A stretch of DNA of 18,758 nt from contig JAGKVE010000042.1 of NCBI GenBank assembly GCA_021152555.1, positions 1 through 18,758 on the forward strand. Direction: 5' to 3'. A model generated the notes under the pieces. That model did no database searches. It was not told where the DNA came from and was given only the letters and a program-made list of their open reading frames with translations. The stretch is from Bacteroidia bacterium (GTDB lineage Bacteria; Bacteroidota; Bacteroidia; Bacteroidales; Paludibacteraceae). Of the stretch, positions 1 to 7,253 are shown in pieces. The position numbers and the translations under genes are program-made. The first letter of the stretch is position 1; every line of letters starts with the position of its first letter.

Positions 1-104
1 AAATAAGCACAATGTCTTGTCACTTTTGGCGCATCCTTCCACTTTTCTAAAATGCCATTGTTAATTCACAAAAAAGTTAATCTGTCGTATTTTTTATAAA
101 AATA

Positions 105-136
105 CTTGTGTATGTAAAAAAAAAGTTGTACCTTTG
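105..136 (+). promoter_or_regulatory. Bacteroidetes-type sigma-ABfr promoter of the operon
   Basis: A CTTG at 105-108 stands in for the -33 TTTG element. After exactly 20 bases comes TACCTTTG at 129-136, a perfect match to the Bacteroidetes -7 consensus TAnnTTTG. Transcription would start near 142-145 and leave a leader of only about 20 bases before the ATG at 162, which carries a Shine-Dalgarno-like AAAGGAG at 151-157. The stretch around it (1-104) is AT-rich and shows no gene. I saw no other good match to this consensus at the gene junctions inspected downstream, so this is probably the main promoter of the cluster. Confidence 0.75.
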
Positions 137-161
137 CGCCCGTTTTGAGAAAAGGAGTATC

Positions 162-980
162 ATGGGGAATATATTGAAAGGAAAAAGGGGCATCATTTTT
201 GGTGCCCTTGACGAGCGTTCACTTGCGTGGCACGTTGCGCTCAGGTGTGTGTCAGAAGGAGCTCGGATTGTATTGACGAACACGGAGTCCGCGATTACAT
301 TGGGAACGATAGCGGAGTTGTCGGAAGCGCACGGTCTGCCGTTGATAGCGTGTGATGCGACGAAACCGGAAGAGATATCGGCTTTGTTTACGCGCGCGAA
401 AGAGTTATTAGGAGGTCAGATAGATTTCATATTGCACGCGGTGGCTCAGAGCACCAACCTGCGTCGTCATCGTAGTTACGACGATGTGAGTTACAGTTAT
501 TTTCAGCAGACGTTAGACGTCTCGGCGTTGAGTCTGCATAAGATACTGCAGACAGCGATGAAGACAGACGCCATATCGGAAGGCGGCAGTGTAGTAGCGT
601 TGTCTTATATTGCGTCAGAGCGTTATTTCTACGGATACAACGACATGTCGGACGCGAAAGCGATGTTGGAGTCCATCGCCCGACAGATGGGCGGTTTGTA
701 CGGACGTAAGAAGGGAGTACGGGTGAACATAGTGAGCCAGTCACCTACCCCGACGAAAGCGGGCAGCAGTTGGAAGGAGTTAGAGTTCTTCTACCGTTAT
801 TCCGACCATCTCTCGCCCTTGGGCAACGCGGACGCGGACGACTGCGCGGACACCTGCGTAGCGTTGTTCAGCGACCTGATGCGGAAGGTGACGATGCAGA
901 CGATATACTGCGATGGAGGTTTCGGTCGTACGATTCTGACGCCGGAACTGATGGAGGACTATAGGAGAATTGAGAATTGA
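162..980 (+). CDS. FabI-like enoyl-ACP reductase (short-chain dehydrogenase family)
   Basis: 272-residue Rossmann-fold reductase, about the usual FabI length (~260). The N-terminus (residues 8-26) has the FabI-type nucleotide loop ending in RSLAWHVA, comparable to the family's RSIAWGIA. The FabI catalytic pattern is complete: Y149 in LSYIASER, ten residues before Y159, then Y159-x6-K166. Family reaction: NAD(P)H-dependent reduction of trans-2-enoyl-ACP. The ATG at 162 is chosen over one at 108 because 108 lies inside the promoter, while 162 has AAAGGAG at 151-157. It is the first gene of the operon, nine bases before the ammonia lyase. An enoyl reductase is unexpected in a polyene pathway, because it would remove the double bonds. 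It may saturate a separate acyl chain or act on another substrate. The last codons fall in a GAATTGA direct repeat that also supplies the stop. Confidence 0.85.
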   Translation: MGNILKGKRGIIFGALDERSLAWHVALRCVSEGARIVLTNTESAITLGTIAELSEAHGLPLIACDATKPEEISALFTRAKELLGGQIDFILHAVAQSTNLRRHRSYDDVSYSYFQQTLDVSALSLHKILQTAMKTDAISEGGSVVALSYIASERYFYGYNDMSDAKAMLESIARQMGGLYGRKKGVRVNIVSQSPTPTKAGSSWKELEFFYRYSDHLSPLGNADADDCADTCVALFSDLMRKVTMQTIYCDGGFGRTILTPELMEDYRRIEN

Positions 981-989
981 GAAATAAAT

Positions 990-2504
990 ATGAAGATAGA
1001 TTTACAGTTGATTCATGACATCCTGTACAAGGATGGTCGATTAGCATGGGATGATGCGTCTATGCAAGGAATAGCCGAGAGTTATGCGTTCCTTGAGCGT
1101 TTTTCGAACGAGAAAGTGATCTACGGCATCAACACGGGTTTCGGTCCGATGGCTCAATGGCGTGTTGATGACGGTCACTTGCGTGAGTTACAATACAACA
1201 TCATCCGCTCTCACGCTACGGGTGCGGGACCAGCATTGGAAGACCGTTATGTATGTGCAGCGATGTTAGCGCGTGTAGGTTCGTTTGCCCAATGCAAGAG
1301 TGGGATACACCCGGAGTTGGTAGTGCTTCTGACGGAGTTCATCAACCGCGGTATCTATCCGTTCATTCCGAAGCACGGCAGTGTAGGTGCGAGCGGTGAT
1401 TTGGTTCAGTTGGCGCATATAGCATTATGTCTCATCGGCGAGGGGAAGGTTCATTACCGCGGCGCATGGCGTCCGACGTGCGAAGTGCTCAACGAGTGCG
1501 GTCTTCGTCCGATAGGAATTCATATCCGCGAGGGGTTGAGTTGTACCAACGGCACGAGTGTGATGACGGGTATCAGTGCGGTTAACCAGTTAGAGGCGGA
1601 GAACCTGCTGCGTCTGGCGACTCTTGCGGCGGTATGGATGAATGAGATAGCGGGCAGTTATGACGACCTGATGGCCGCCCCGCTGAACGAATACCGCCGT
1701 CACGCCGGACAGATCAGGATAGCCGCACAGATGCGTGAACTGAGCAGAGGCAGCCGTCGTCTGCAAAAACGCGAGAACAAGTTATACAACGACTCGCACA
1801 AAGACGTGCAAATCTTCAAAGACAAAGTGCAGGCGTATTACTCATTGCGTTGCGCTCCTCAGATTTTAGGTCCGATAGCCGACACGCTGTCTTACAGCCG
1901 TCAGGTTATTGAAGAAGAACTGAATGCGGCGAGCGACAACCCTATTGTTGATCCCGTAACGGAGAACGTCTATCACGGCGGCAATTTCCACGGCGATTAC
2001 ATCTCGCTTGAAGCGGACAAGATGAAGATAGCGATGGTACGTCTGGCGATGGTAAGCGAACGCCAGTTGAATTACCTGTGCCACGACCGCATCAACGGGA
2101 TTCTCCCGCCGTTCCTGAATATGGGTACGCTCGGACTGAACTACGGTATTCAGGCGTGTCAGTTCACCGCGACAAGTACCACCGCGGAGTGCCAGACCTT
2201 GGCGATGCCGAACTACGTCCACTCCATCCCGAACAACAACGACAACCAGGATATCGTCTCCATGGGCACCAACAGTGCGGAACTATGCACGCAGGTGATT
2301 GATAACTGCTACCAAGTGATGTCCATCCTCTATATGTCGATGGCTCAGGCGGTAGACTGTCTTGATATCAAGGACGCCCTTGCTCCCTCGACACGTAAGC
2401 AGTATGACGCCATCCGCGCTATCACTCCGACCATCATAGACGACACGCCGTTCTATGAGGACATCGCTGCTGTCGAACAATATTTGAGAAACTTGAAAAT
2501 ATAA
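990..2504 (+). CDS. Aromatic amino acid ammonia lyase (tyrosine/histidine ammonia lyase family)
   Basis: 504-residue MIO-dependent lyase of normal family length. Visible motifs: YGINTGFG (Y45 is the catalytic Tyr), the self-cyclising Ala-Ser-Gly at 134-136 within SVGASGDLVQ, and NNNDNQD at 415-421 near the active site. The IRSHATGAG stretch (residues 72-80), VYHGGNFHGDYISLE and FTATSTTAECQ closely resemble what I recall of the Flavobacterium johnsoniae tyrosine ammonia lyase, which sits in its flexirubin cluster. The likely reaction is tyrosine to 4-hydroxycinnamate plus ammonia, giving the aryl starter unit. Substrate choice (Tyr versus His or Phe) cannot be proved by eye, but a pigment cluster with a PaaK-like acid ligase favours tyrosine. 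No urocanase or other hut genes are nearby. Only a weak purine-rich ribosome site precedes the ATG. Confidence 0.9.
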   Translation: MKIDLQLIHDILYKDGRLAWDDASMQGIAESYAFLERFSNEKVIYGINTGFGPMAQWRVDDGHLRELQYNIIRSHATGAGPALEDRYVCAAMLARVGSFAQCKSGIHPELVVLLTEFINRGIYPFIPKHGSVGASGDLVQLAHIALCLIGEGKVHYRGAWRPTCEVLNECGLRPIGIHIREGLSCTNGTSVMTGISAVNQLEAENLLRLATLAAVWMNEIAGSYDDLMAAPLNEYRRHAGQIRIAAQMRELSRGSRRLQKRENKLYNDSHKDVQIFKDKVQAYYSLRCAPQILGPIADTLSYSRQVIEEELNAASDNPIVDPVTENVYHGGNFHGDYISLEADKMKIAMVRLAMVSERQLNYLCHDRINGILPPFLNMGTLGLNYGIQACQFTATSTTAECQTLAMPNYVHSIPNNNDNQDIVSMGTNSAELCTQVIDNCYQVMSILYMSMAQAVDCLDIKDALAPSTRKQYDAIRAITPTIIDDTPFYEDIAAVEQYLRNLKI

Positions 2505-2509
2505 ACTAT

Positions 2510-3235
2510 ATGGATTACGCATTAGTAACAGGCGCGAGCCGCGGAATAGGTCGCGCTATAGCAGAGCGTTTGGCTCGAGACGGCTACACGGTGCTTATCA
2601 ATTATCAGAGCAACACGTCGGCAGCAGAAGCGACTAAAGAGGCGATAGAGGTCTCAGGCGGCAAAGCCGAGTTGCTTCCCTTCGACGTAAGTGACGGGAA
2701 GGCGATAGAAACCGCCCTGACGTCATGGGAAGAGGCTCATCCTGGCGAGCACATCAGTGTGCTGGTCAATAACGCCGGAATCCGCCGTGACGGACTGATG
2801 GTTTTTATGAGCGAAGAGGACTGGCACGACGTGCTTCGCACGACCACGGAAGGTTTTTACTACATCACCCATCACCTCATCGGTGGGATGATACGCGCTC
2901 GCAAAGGGCGCATTGTCAACATCACCTCGATTTCCGGCGTAACGGGTCTTCCCGGGCAAGCCAACTACTCTGCGGCTAAAGCGGCTCTCATCGGTGCCAC
3001 TAAAGCACTGAGCAAGGAAGTGGCAGCCCGCAAAGTGACTGTAAACGCCGTAGCCCCGGGTTTCATAGCCACCGACATGACCGCCGACTTGGACGAAGCG
3101 GAACTGAAAAAGACCATACCTGCAGGCCGTTTCGGGCAGCCCGAAGAAGTGGCGGCGTTGGTCGGATTCCTCTGTTCCGACGAAGCGGCATACATCACGG
3201 GACAAGTAATTAACATTGCCGGCGGAATGGGCTAA
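2510..3235 (+). CDS. fabG: 3-oxoacyl-ACP reductase (FabG-type ketoreductase)
   Basis: 241-residue short-chain dehydrogenase of standard FabG length. It has the NADPH-binding TGASRGIG at 7-14, NNAG at 87-90, and the catalytic triad S140, Y153, K157 (YSAAK) with the same spacing as E. coli FabG (138/151/155). The C-terminal ITGQVINIAGGM is also typical. It starts five bases after the ammonia lyase stop. In this operon it would reduce each 3-ketoacyl-ACP formed by the ketosynthases to the 3-hydroxy form before dehydration to the conjugated polyene. It is probably a pathway-dedicated paralogue and not the housekeeping FabG. Confidence 0.93.
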   Translation: MDYALVTGASRGIGRAIAERLARDGYTVLINYQSNTSAAEATKEAIEVSGGKAELLPFDVSDGKAIETALTSWEEAHPGEHISVLVNNAGIRRDGLMVFMSEEDWHDVLRTTTEGFYYITHHLIGGMIRARKGRIVNITSISGVTGLPGQANYSAAKAALIGATKALSKEVAARKVTVNAVAPGFIATDMTADLDEAELKKTIPAGRFGQPEEVAALVGFLCSDEAAYITGQVINIAGGMG

Positions 3236-3262
3236 TCCCCCCGCACGATTACGAGTACAGAT

Positions 3263-3382
3263 ATGCACTTATTCGACAATCTGAAAAAATCGTTCAGTAA
3301 GGAACCGTATAATGCCCGTCAAGCCCAAGAAATGGCGCACCTCTATTCCTGGGTCCCGTCATCTTCCAGGTATGCCGTTTGA
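3263..3382 (+). pseudogene. N-terminal fragment of the methyltransferase, out of frame with the main body
   Basis: An open frame of 39 codons starts at ATG 3263 and ends at TGA 3380-3382, overlapping the ATG of the next frame (TGATG). Its residues include FDNLKKSFSKEPYNARQAQE and SWVPSSSRYAV, which read naturally into the following LKYGILELLHDH. Together they look like one continuous dimerisation (winged-helix) domain of a SAM methyltransferase. Adding one T to the TTT run at 3378-3380 would join the frames as SSRYAV-L-MLKYG. I therefore read this as the true 5' end of the methyltransferase gene, separated by a one-base deletion or a sequence error. Alternatively it is translated and coupled to the next frame through the TGATG overlap. 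Confidence 0.65.
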
Positions 3383-4365
3383 TGCTCAAGTACGGCATAC
3401 TGGAATTACTTCACGACCACCAAGACGGTTTGACTGAGGAAGAGATAGTAAACGCCACGGGACTAAGCGACTATGCCGCCAAATGTCTGTTGGAGGCGTC
3501 ATTGACAACTCACATCATTCTTATAGACCCCACAACGGACAGATACCGTCTGGCCAAAACAGGCTGGTTCTTACTGCGCGACGCCATGATACGTGCGGAT
3601 ATTGATTTTAACCATGACGTCAACTATGAGGGGTGGTATTTGCTGGACAAAGCATTGGAAGAAGGCAAGCCTGCCGGTTTGAGACATTTCGGAGAGTGGC
3701 CCACTATCTACGAAGGGCTCAGTTCTCTTCCGTCCGGAGTACAGAAGAGTTGGTTTGGATTTGACCATTACTACTCAGACCATAGTTTTGACGAGGCACT
3801 TAAGATTATAAGTGCCAATAAGACGCGCCATCTGCTGGATGTTGGCGGTAATACCGGACGCTTCGCGATGCGTTGCGTGCGTTACAATCCTTCTATCGAA
3901 GTCACTATATGCGACCTGCCGCAGCAAATCGTCCTGATGCACAAAGCCACGGAAGGGCAAGAAGGCGCAGATCGTATTCACGGCGTGGGAATGAACATAC
4001 TGGATGAGTCCAACGCTTTCCCAAGCGATAAACGGTATGATGTGATATGGATGTCGCAGTTCCTCGATTGTTTCAGTGAAGCGCAAATCGTGTCAATCCT
4101 GCGCCGCGCGGCAGCAATAATGGATGACGACAACCGTATTTATATTATGGAGACATTATGGGACCGTCAGGATTACGTGCCCGCAGCCATGAGTCTCACA
4201 ATGACAAGCCTCTATTTCACCGCGCTCGCGAACGGAAACAGCAAAATGTACAACACCGATGACATGGTGCGCCTCATTCACCAAGCGGGCTTGGAAGTGG
4301 AAACGATACATGACCGCATAGGTAATGGCGGCCACTCCATTCTTGTAGTCAAACGGAAACTGTAA
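3382..4365 (+). CDS. SAM-dependent methyltransferase of the O-methyltransferase (Methyltransf_2-like) fold, main body
   Basis: 327 residues from ATG 3382. Residues 1-60 form the C-terminal part of a winged-helix dimerisation domain (GLTEEEIVNATGLSDYAAKCLL). The catalytic domain follows, with SAM motif I LLDVGGNTGR at 151-160 and the acidic loop CDLP (D178). The position equivalent to the catalytic His of plant-type O-methyltransferases (LHDW) reads LDCF, so His is replaced by D229. That would suit ring C-methylation or another mechanism better than classical His-assisted O-methylation. Aryl polyenes and flexirubins often carry a ring methyl, so head-group methylation is the likely role. The true gene probably begins at 3263. 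An in-frame TTG at 3379 has no better support than ATG 3382. A 35-base gap separates it from the acyl carrier protein gene. Confidence 0.82.
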   Translation: MLKYGILELLHDHQDGLTEEEIVNATGLSDYAAKCLLEASLTTHIILIDPTTDRYRLAKTGWFLLRDAMIRADIDFNHDVNYEGWYLLDKALEEGKPAGLRHFGEWPTIYEGLSSLPSGVQKSWFGFDHYYSDHSFDEALKIISANKTRHLLDVGGNTGRFAMRCVRYNPSIEVTICDLPQQIVLMHKATEGQEGADRIHGVGMNILDESNAFPSDKRYDVIWMSQFLDCFSEAQIVSILRRAAAIMDDDNRIYIMETLWDRQDYVPAAMSLTMTSLYFTALANGNSKMYNTDDMVRLIHQAGLEVETIHDRIGNGGHSILVVKRKL

Positions 4366-4400
4366 AATCGAACCACACACAATATTCATAACCATATTAT

Positions 4401-4640
4401 ATGACAAAAACAGAAATTGCAGAGAAAGTAAATACCCTCCTGACGGAGGAATTTGAGATAGCTTCGGAACTACTCACTCCGGAGGCGTCTCTCAAAGATG
4501 ATTTGGAAATCGACTCACTTGATTTTGTTGACATCGTCGTACTCATTAACCAAGAGTTCGGCTTCAAACCGCAAACAGAAGACCTGAAGAGTGTGAAGAC
4601 TTTGCAGGACTTTTACAATTATATTGGAGAGCACGTCTGA
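4401..4640 (+). CDS. Acyl carrier protein 1
   Basis: 79-residue acidic helical protein of typical carrier length. The phosphopantetheine attachment site is S39 in LEIDSLDFVD, and the helix after it (VDIVVLINQEFG) is typical. It would hold the aryl starter or the growing polyene as a thioester. The stop overlaps the start of the acyltransferase (TGATG, one shared base), so the two are likely translated together. It is one of two carrier proteins in the operon; aryl polyene systems commonly have two. Confidence 0.93.
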   Translation: MTKTEIAEKVNTLLTEEFEIASELLTPEASLKDDLEIDSLDFVDIVVLINQEFGFKPQTEDLKSVKTLQDFYNYIGEHV

Positions 4641-5536
4641 TGGCAGAACAAGCGTGGAACGGTCAAACAGGCGGAACACATTGGATGCAACGTACATTGG
4701 TGGGTCTCATCCGCTGCGTCGGGATACAAGCCGTCTATGGGATTATGCACTTATGGCTGGTTTGGTATGTCTTCGCGCGTCCGGATGTCACACGCGGTGC
4801 GTATATCTTTCACCGCCGTCGCGGCCGTAACCGTTTTCTGGCAGCAATTGATGTGTATAGAAGTTACTATCATTTCGGAAAGGTAATTATTGACCGTTTT
4901 GCCGTCTATTCCGGCTATAGGTTTGACATCGTGGCGGAACATACAGAGCGTTACTATGACAAAATGAACAGCCACGCAGGTTTTATACTGCTCTTCTCGC
5001 ATCTGGGAAATAGCGAAATGGCGGCGTACTCAATGGCAACTCCCGGCAAGCGAATGAATATCCTCGCGTTCGGCGGAGAGACACCGGTGGTGATGGAAGA
5101 GAGGGCGAAAGTGCTGGAGAAAAACAATATCGGCATGATTGTTGTTAATCCGGGTGATATAAGTCATATTTTTGAGATAAACGAATCGCTGAACCGCGGA
5201 GAAGTGCTGGCGGTAGCAGGCGACCGGCGAATGGGAGACAAAACGATTGACTGCACGTTTATGGGCGGTACGGCTCCGCTGCCCGCAGGGGTGTTCCAGT
5301 TATGCGCGGCTATCCGCTGCCCTATTCTGCTGACTTTTGTGCTCAAAGAGCCGAAAAACAAATATCATATTTATATGGAGGAACTGCATATCAACACCAC
5401 CCTTCCTCGTGCCAAACAGGCAGCGGACCTTGCGCAACAGTATGCGTCACGATTGGAACAGATGGCGCTCGAACATCCATACGAATGGTTTAACTTCTTT
5501 GATTTTTGGAATCAACCGCACAAGGCGGTCAAATAA
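4640..5536 (+). CDS. LpxL/HtrB-like acyltransferase
   Basis: 298 residues, normal for lipid A lauroyl/myristoyl-type acyltransferases. A hydrophobic N-terminal segment (about 20-47) should anchor it to the inner membrane. The catalytic H-x4-E is H121-LGNS-E126, followed by a typical GDRRMG block at 194-199. The C-terminal HPYEWFNFFDFW is the form seen in aryl polyene cluster homologues as I recall them. Likely role: transfer of the carrier-bound aryl polyene, or of a fatty acyl group, onto the membrane anchor. The ATG lies in the stop of the acyl carrier protein gene, and the next gene starts immediately after this stop. Confidence 0.88.
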   Translation: MAEQAWNGQTGGTHWMQRTLVGLIRCVGIQAVYGIMHLWLVWYVFARPDVTRGAYIFHRRRGRNRFLAAIDVYRSYYHFGKVIIDRFAVYSGYRFDIVAEHTERYYDKMNSHAGFILLFSHLGNSEMAAYSMATPGKRMNILAFGGETPVVMEERAKVLEKNNIGMIVVNPGDISHIFEINESLNRGEVLAVAGDRRMGDKTIDCTFMGGTAPLPAGVFQLCAAIRCPILLTFVLKEPKNKYHIYMEELHINTTLPRAKQAADLAQQYASRLEQMALEHPYEWFNFFDFWNQPHKAVK

Positions 5537-6487
5537 ATGGTATATTGCATTGGACATAATATTATTTCGCCGCTTGGCGAAGATACGCAGAGCAACGTGA
5601 AAGCTGTTCAGTCCGGACATAGCGGGCTGAAGATTTATACCGACCGCTTTGCAGACGTGGAACCTTTCTGCGCGTCGCTCTTCGCCACCCCTCAACAGTT
5701 CGTTCCCCTGTGTACACGGTGTGCGGAAACGGCAATCCGTCAATCCGGCATTCAAGGAGACAGCAATGACGTTATCTTCATCCTGTCAACCACAAAAGGC
5801 GATAACCTCGACTTGCTGACTCCGGCACTGTCCATAGCACGGCATTTTGGCAATCCGAATAGCCCGATAGTCGTCAGCAATGCTTGCACTTCGGGTGTGT
5901 GCGCGCAAATAACTGCCAAACGGTTGTTGGAGGCCGGTTTGTACAAACATGCTGTAGTGATAGGATGTGACATACAAACACGTTTCATTGTCAGCGGATT
6001 TCAGGCATTCAAGGCCCTGTCGCCCGAACCATGCCTGCCCTTCAGTCCGGAAAGGAAAGGACTGAATCTCGGCGAAGCCGCAGCCACAATCGTTTATACT
6101 GCAGAACCGCATGAAGGGTGGAGACTGGAGGCCGGTTCTATTCATAACGATGCCAACCATCTGTCCGCCCCGAGCCGTACTGGAGAAGGCGCTTTCCGAT
6201 GCCTACAGGACGTTACGGAGGGCATACAGCCGCATTCCATCAGCCTGCTCGGCGTACATGGTACGGCTACGTCCTACAATGATGCGATGGAGACAGTCGC
6301 CCTTGAGCGAGCGGGACTGCAAAACGTACCTATCTCGGCTCTCAAACCTTTTTACGGCCATACAATGGGTGCCGCAGGAGTATTGGAGACAATCATTGGA
6401 ATGCAATTGGTACAGAAAGGTACATTCATAAAAATGCTCTCCGGATTCGGAGGCGTCAATGCGGCTATACAATTACGATGCGAATAA
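5537..6487 (+). CDS. Compact beta-ketoacyl-ACP synthase
   Basis: 316 residues, well short of the ~410 of FabF-type enzymes but with a complete active site: C117 in SNACTSG, H241 in VHGTAT, K270 and H275 in YGHTMGAAG. The shortening seems to lie mainly in the N-terminal half (only about 116 residues before the Cys, against about 160 in FabF). It should catalyse decarboxylative Claisen condensation with malonyl-ACP, either loading or extending the aryl chain. Its 3' end overlaps the next gene by 10 bases. Three ketosynthase-related genes in a row are typical of aryl polyene clusters, and this one may act on the starter or on late intermediates. Confidence 0.85.
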   Translation: MVYCIGHNIISPLGEDTQSNVKAVQSGHSGLKIYTDRFADVEPFCASLFATPQQFVPLCTRCAETAIRQSGIQGDSNDVIFILSTTKGDNLDLLTPALSIARHFGNPNSPIVVSNACTSGVCAQITAKRLLEAGLYKHAVVIGCDIQTRFIVSGFQAFKALSPEPCLPFSPERKGLNLGEAAATIVYTAEPHEGWRLEAGSIHNDANHLSAPSRTGEGAFRCLQDVTEGIQPHSISLLGVHGTATSYNDAMETVALERAGLQNVPISALKPFYGHTMGAAGVLETIIGMQLVQKGTFIKMLSGFGGVNAAIQLRCE

Positions 6488-7008
6488 TACAACAAATAGA
6501 AATTACCCCGACATCGGTTATGCTGAACGGCGAACCGGTTACCGTACAGGAGACAGGCGATAAAATGCTTGTTGAGTTATACCGTCGGTATGCAGGTAAC
6601 TATCCTAAGTTCTTCAAGATGGACACGTTGTCACGTTTAGGATTTATTGCCGCGGAAATCCTTCTTGGCCAGCCCGCTGACCAAGGACAACCACAAGTAC
6701 AGACTGTTATCCTTGCGAACCGTAGTGCCAGCATTAAGAACGACACAGATTACCAGGCAACTATCTCGGATGGCAAATACTACCCTTCCCCTGCGTTATT
6801 CGTTTATACCCTGCCGAATATTGTAACCGGAGAAATTGCCATACGCCATCACATACAGGGAGAAACGGCGTTCTACATTCTGGATAAAGAGGAAGAATTA
6901 GCCCCTATTATCCATTCTACTCCTTTCGAAGCAGCACTCACCGGATGGTGTGAGTGCAGCAAGCCAAACAGATTTTATGCAAAATTACAAATTATATGGA
7001 ACAACTAA
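6478..7008 (+). CDS. Small ketosynthase-like protein lacking the active-site Cys
   Basis: 176 residues. The middle resembles the N-terminal half of a ketosynthase: a KMDTLSRLGFIAAEILL helix, a VILANRSASI strand, then PSPALFVYTLPNIVTGEIAI followed by RHHIQGETAFYI. In a true ketosynthase the nucleophilic Cys would follow that last segment. Here there is no Cys at that place and no HGTAT or GHT motif, so it cannot condense. It may be a structural or chain-length partner of a neighbouring ketosynthase. Small proteins of this kind are, as I recall, present in other Bacteroidetes flexirubin/aryl polyene clusters. The ATG at 6478 overlaps the upstream gene, and its 3' end overlaps the carrier protein by 13 bases. 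Confidence 0.65.
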   Translation: MRIIQQIEITPTSVMLNGEPVTVQETGDKMLVELYRRYAGNYPKFFKMDTLSRLGFIAAEILLGQPADQGQPQVQTVILANRSASIKNDTDYQATISDGKYYPSPALFVYTLPNIVTGEIAIRHHIQGETAFYILDKEEELAPIIHSTPFEAALTGWCECSKPNRFYAKLQIIWNN

Positions 7009-7253
7009 TTGAACAACTGAAACAACAAATCATCGAATCCCTCAATTTTGAGGACATGACTCCTGCGGACATAGATGCCGACGCCCCTTTGTTCGGCGAA
7101 GGACTGGGCCTCGACTCCATCGATGCGCTTGAGTTAATCATGCTTCTGGACCGCGAGTACGGCATCAAATTGGCTGACCCTAAAGCAGGCAAAGCCATCT
7201 TCAAATCCGTTCGCATAATGGCAGAATACATCCAAGCTAACAGGACCAAGTGA
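6996..7253 (+). CDS. Acyl carrier protein 2
   Basis: 85 residues. Phosphopantetheine serine S41 lies in GLGLDSIDALEL, with the following helix and the IKLADPKAGK region typical of carrier proteins. ATG 6996 is preferred over an in-frame ATG at 6954, because 6996 gives a standard length and a family-like first helix (MEQLIEQLKQQI), while 6954 would deeply overlap the previous gene. The stop TGA at 7251-7253 overlaps the GTG start of the ketosynthase (GTGA), suggesting coupled translation of carrier and condensing enzyme. Confidence 0.92.
   Translation: MEQLIEQLKQQIIESLNFEDMTPADIDADAPLFGEGLGLDSIDALELIMLLDREYGIKLADPKAGKAIFKSVRIMAEYIQANRTK

Noticed and set aside
108..161. Upstream ATG at 108 as the start of the FabI-like protein
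   Set aside because: It overlaps the -33 element of the promoter and would add 18 residues with no FabI counterpart. ATG 162 has a good ribosome site.
990..2504. Histidine ammonia lyase of histidine breakdown
   Set aside because: No urocanase, imidazolonepropionase or formiminotransferase is adjacent, and the sequence and context fit tyrosine ammonia lyases of flexirubin clusters better. The choice is not proven by sequence alone.
2723..3268. 181-residue open frame on the minus strand across the FabG gene
   Set aside because: It lies fully opposite a strongly supported FabG with intact motifs and its residues match no family. It is an antisense shadow.
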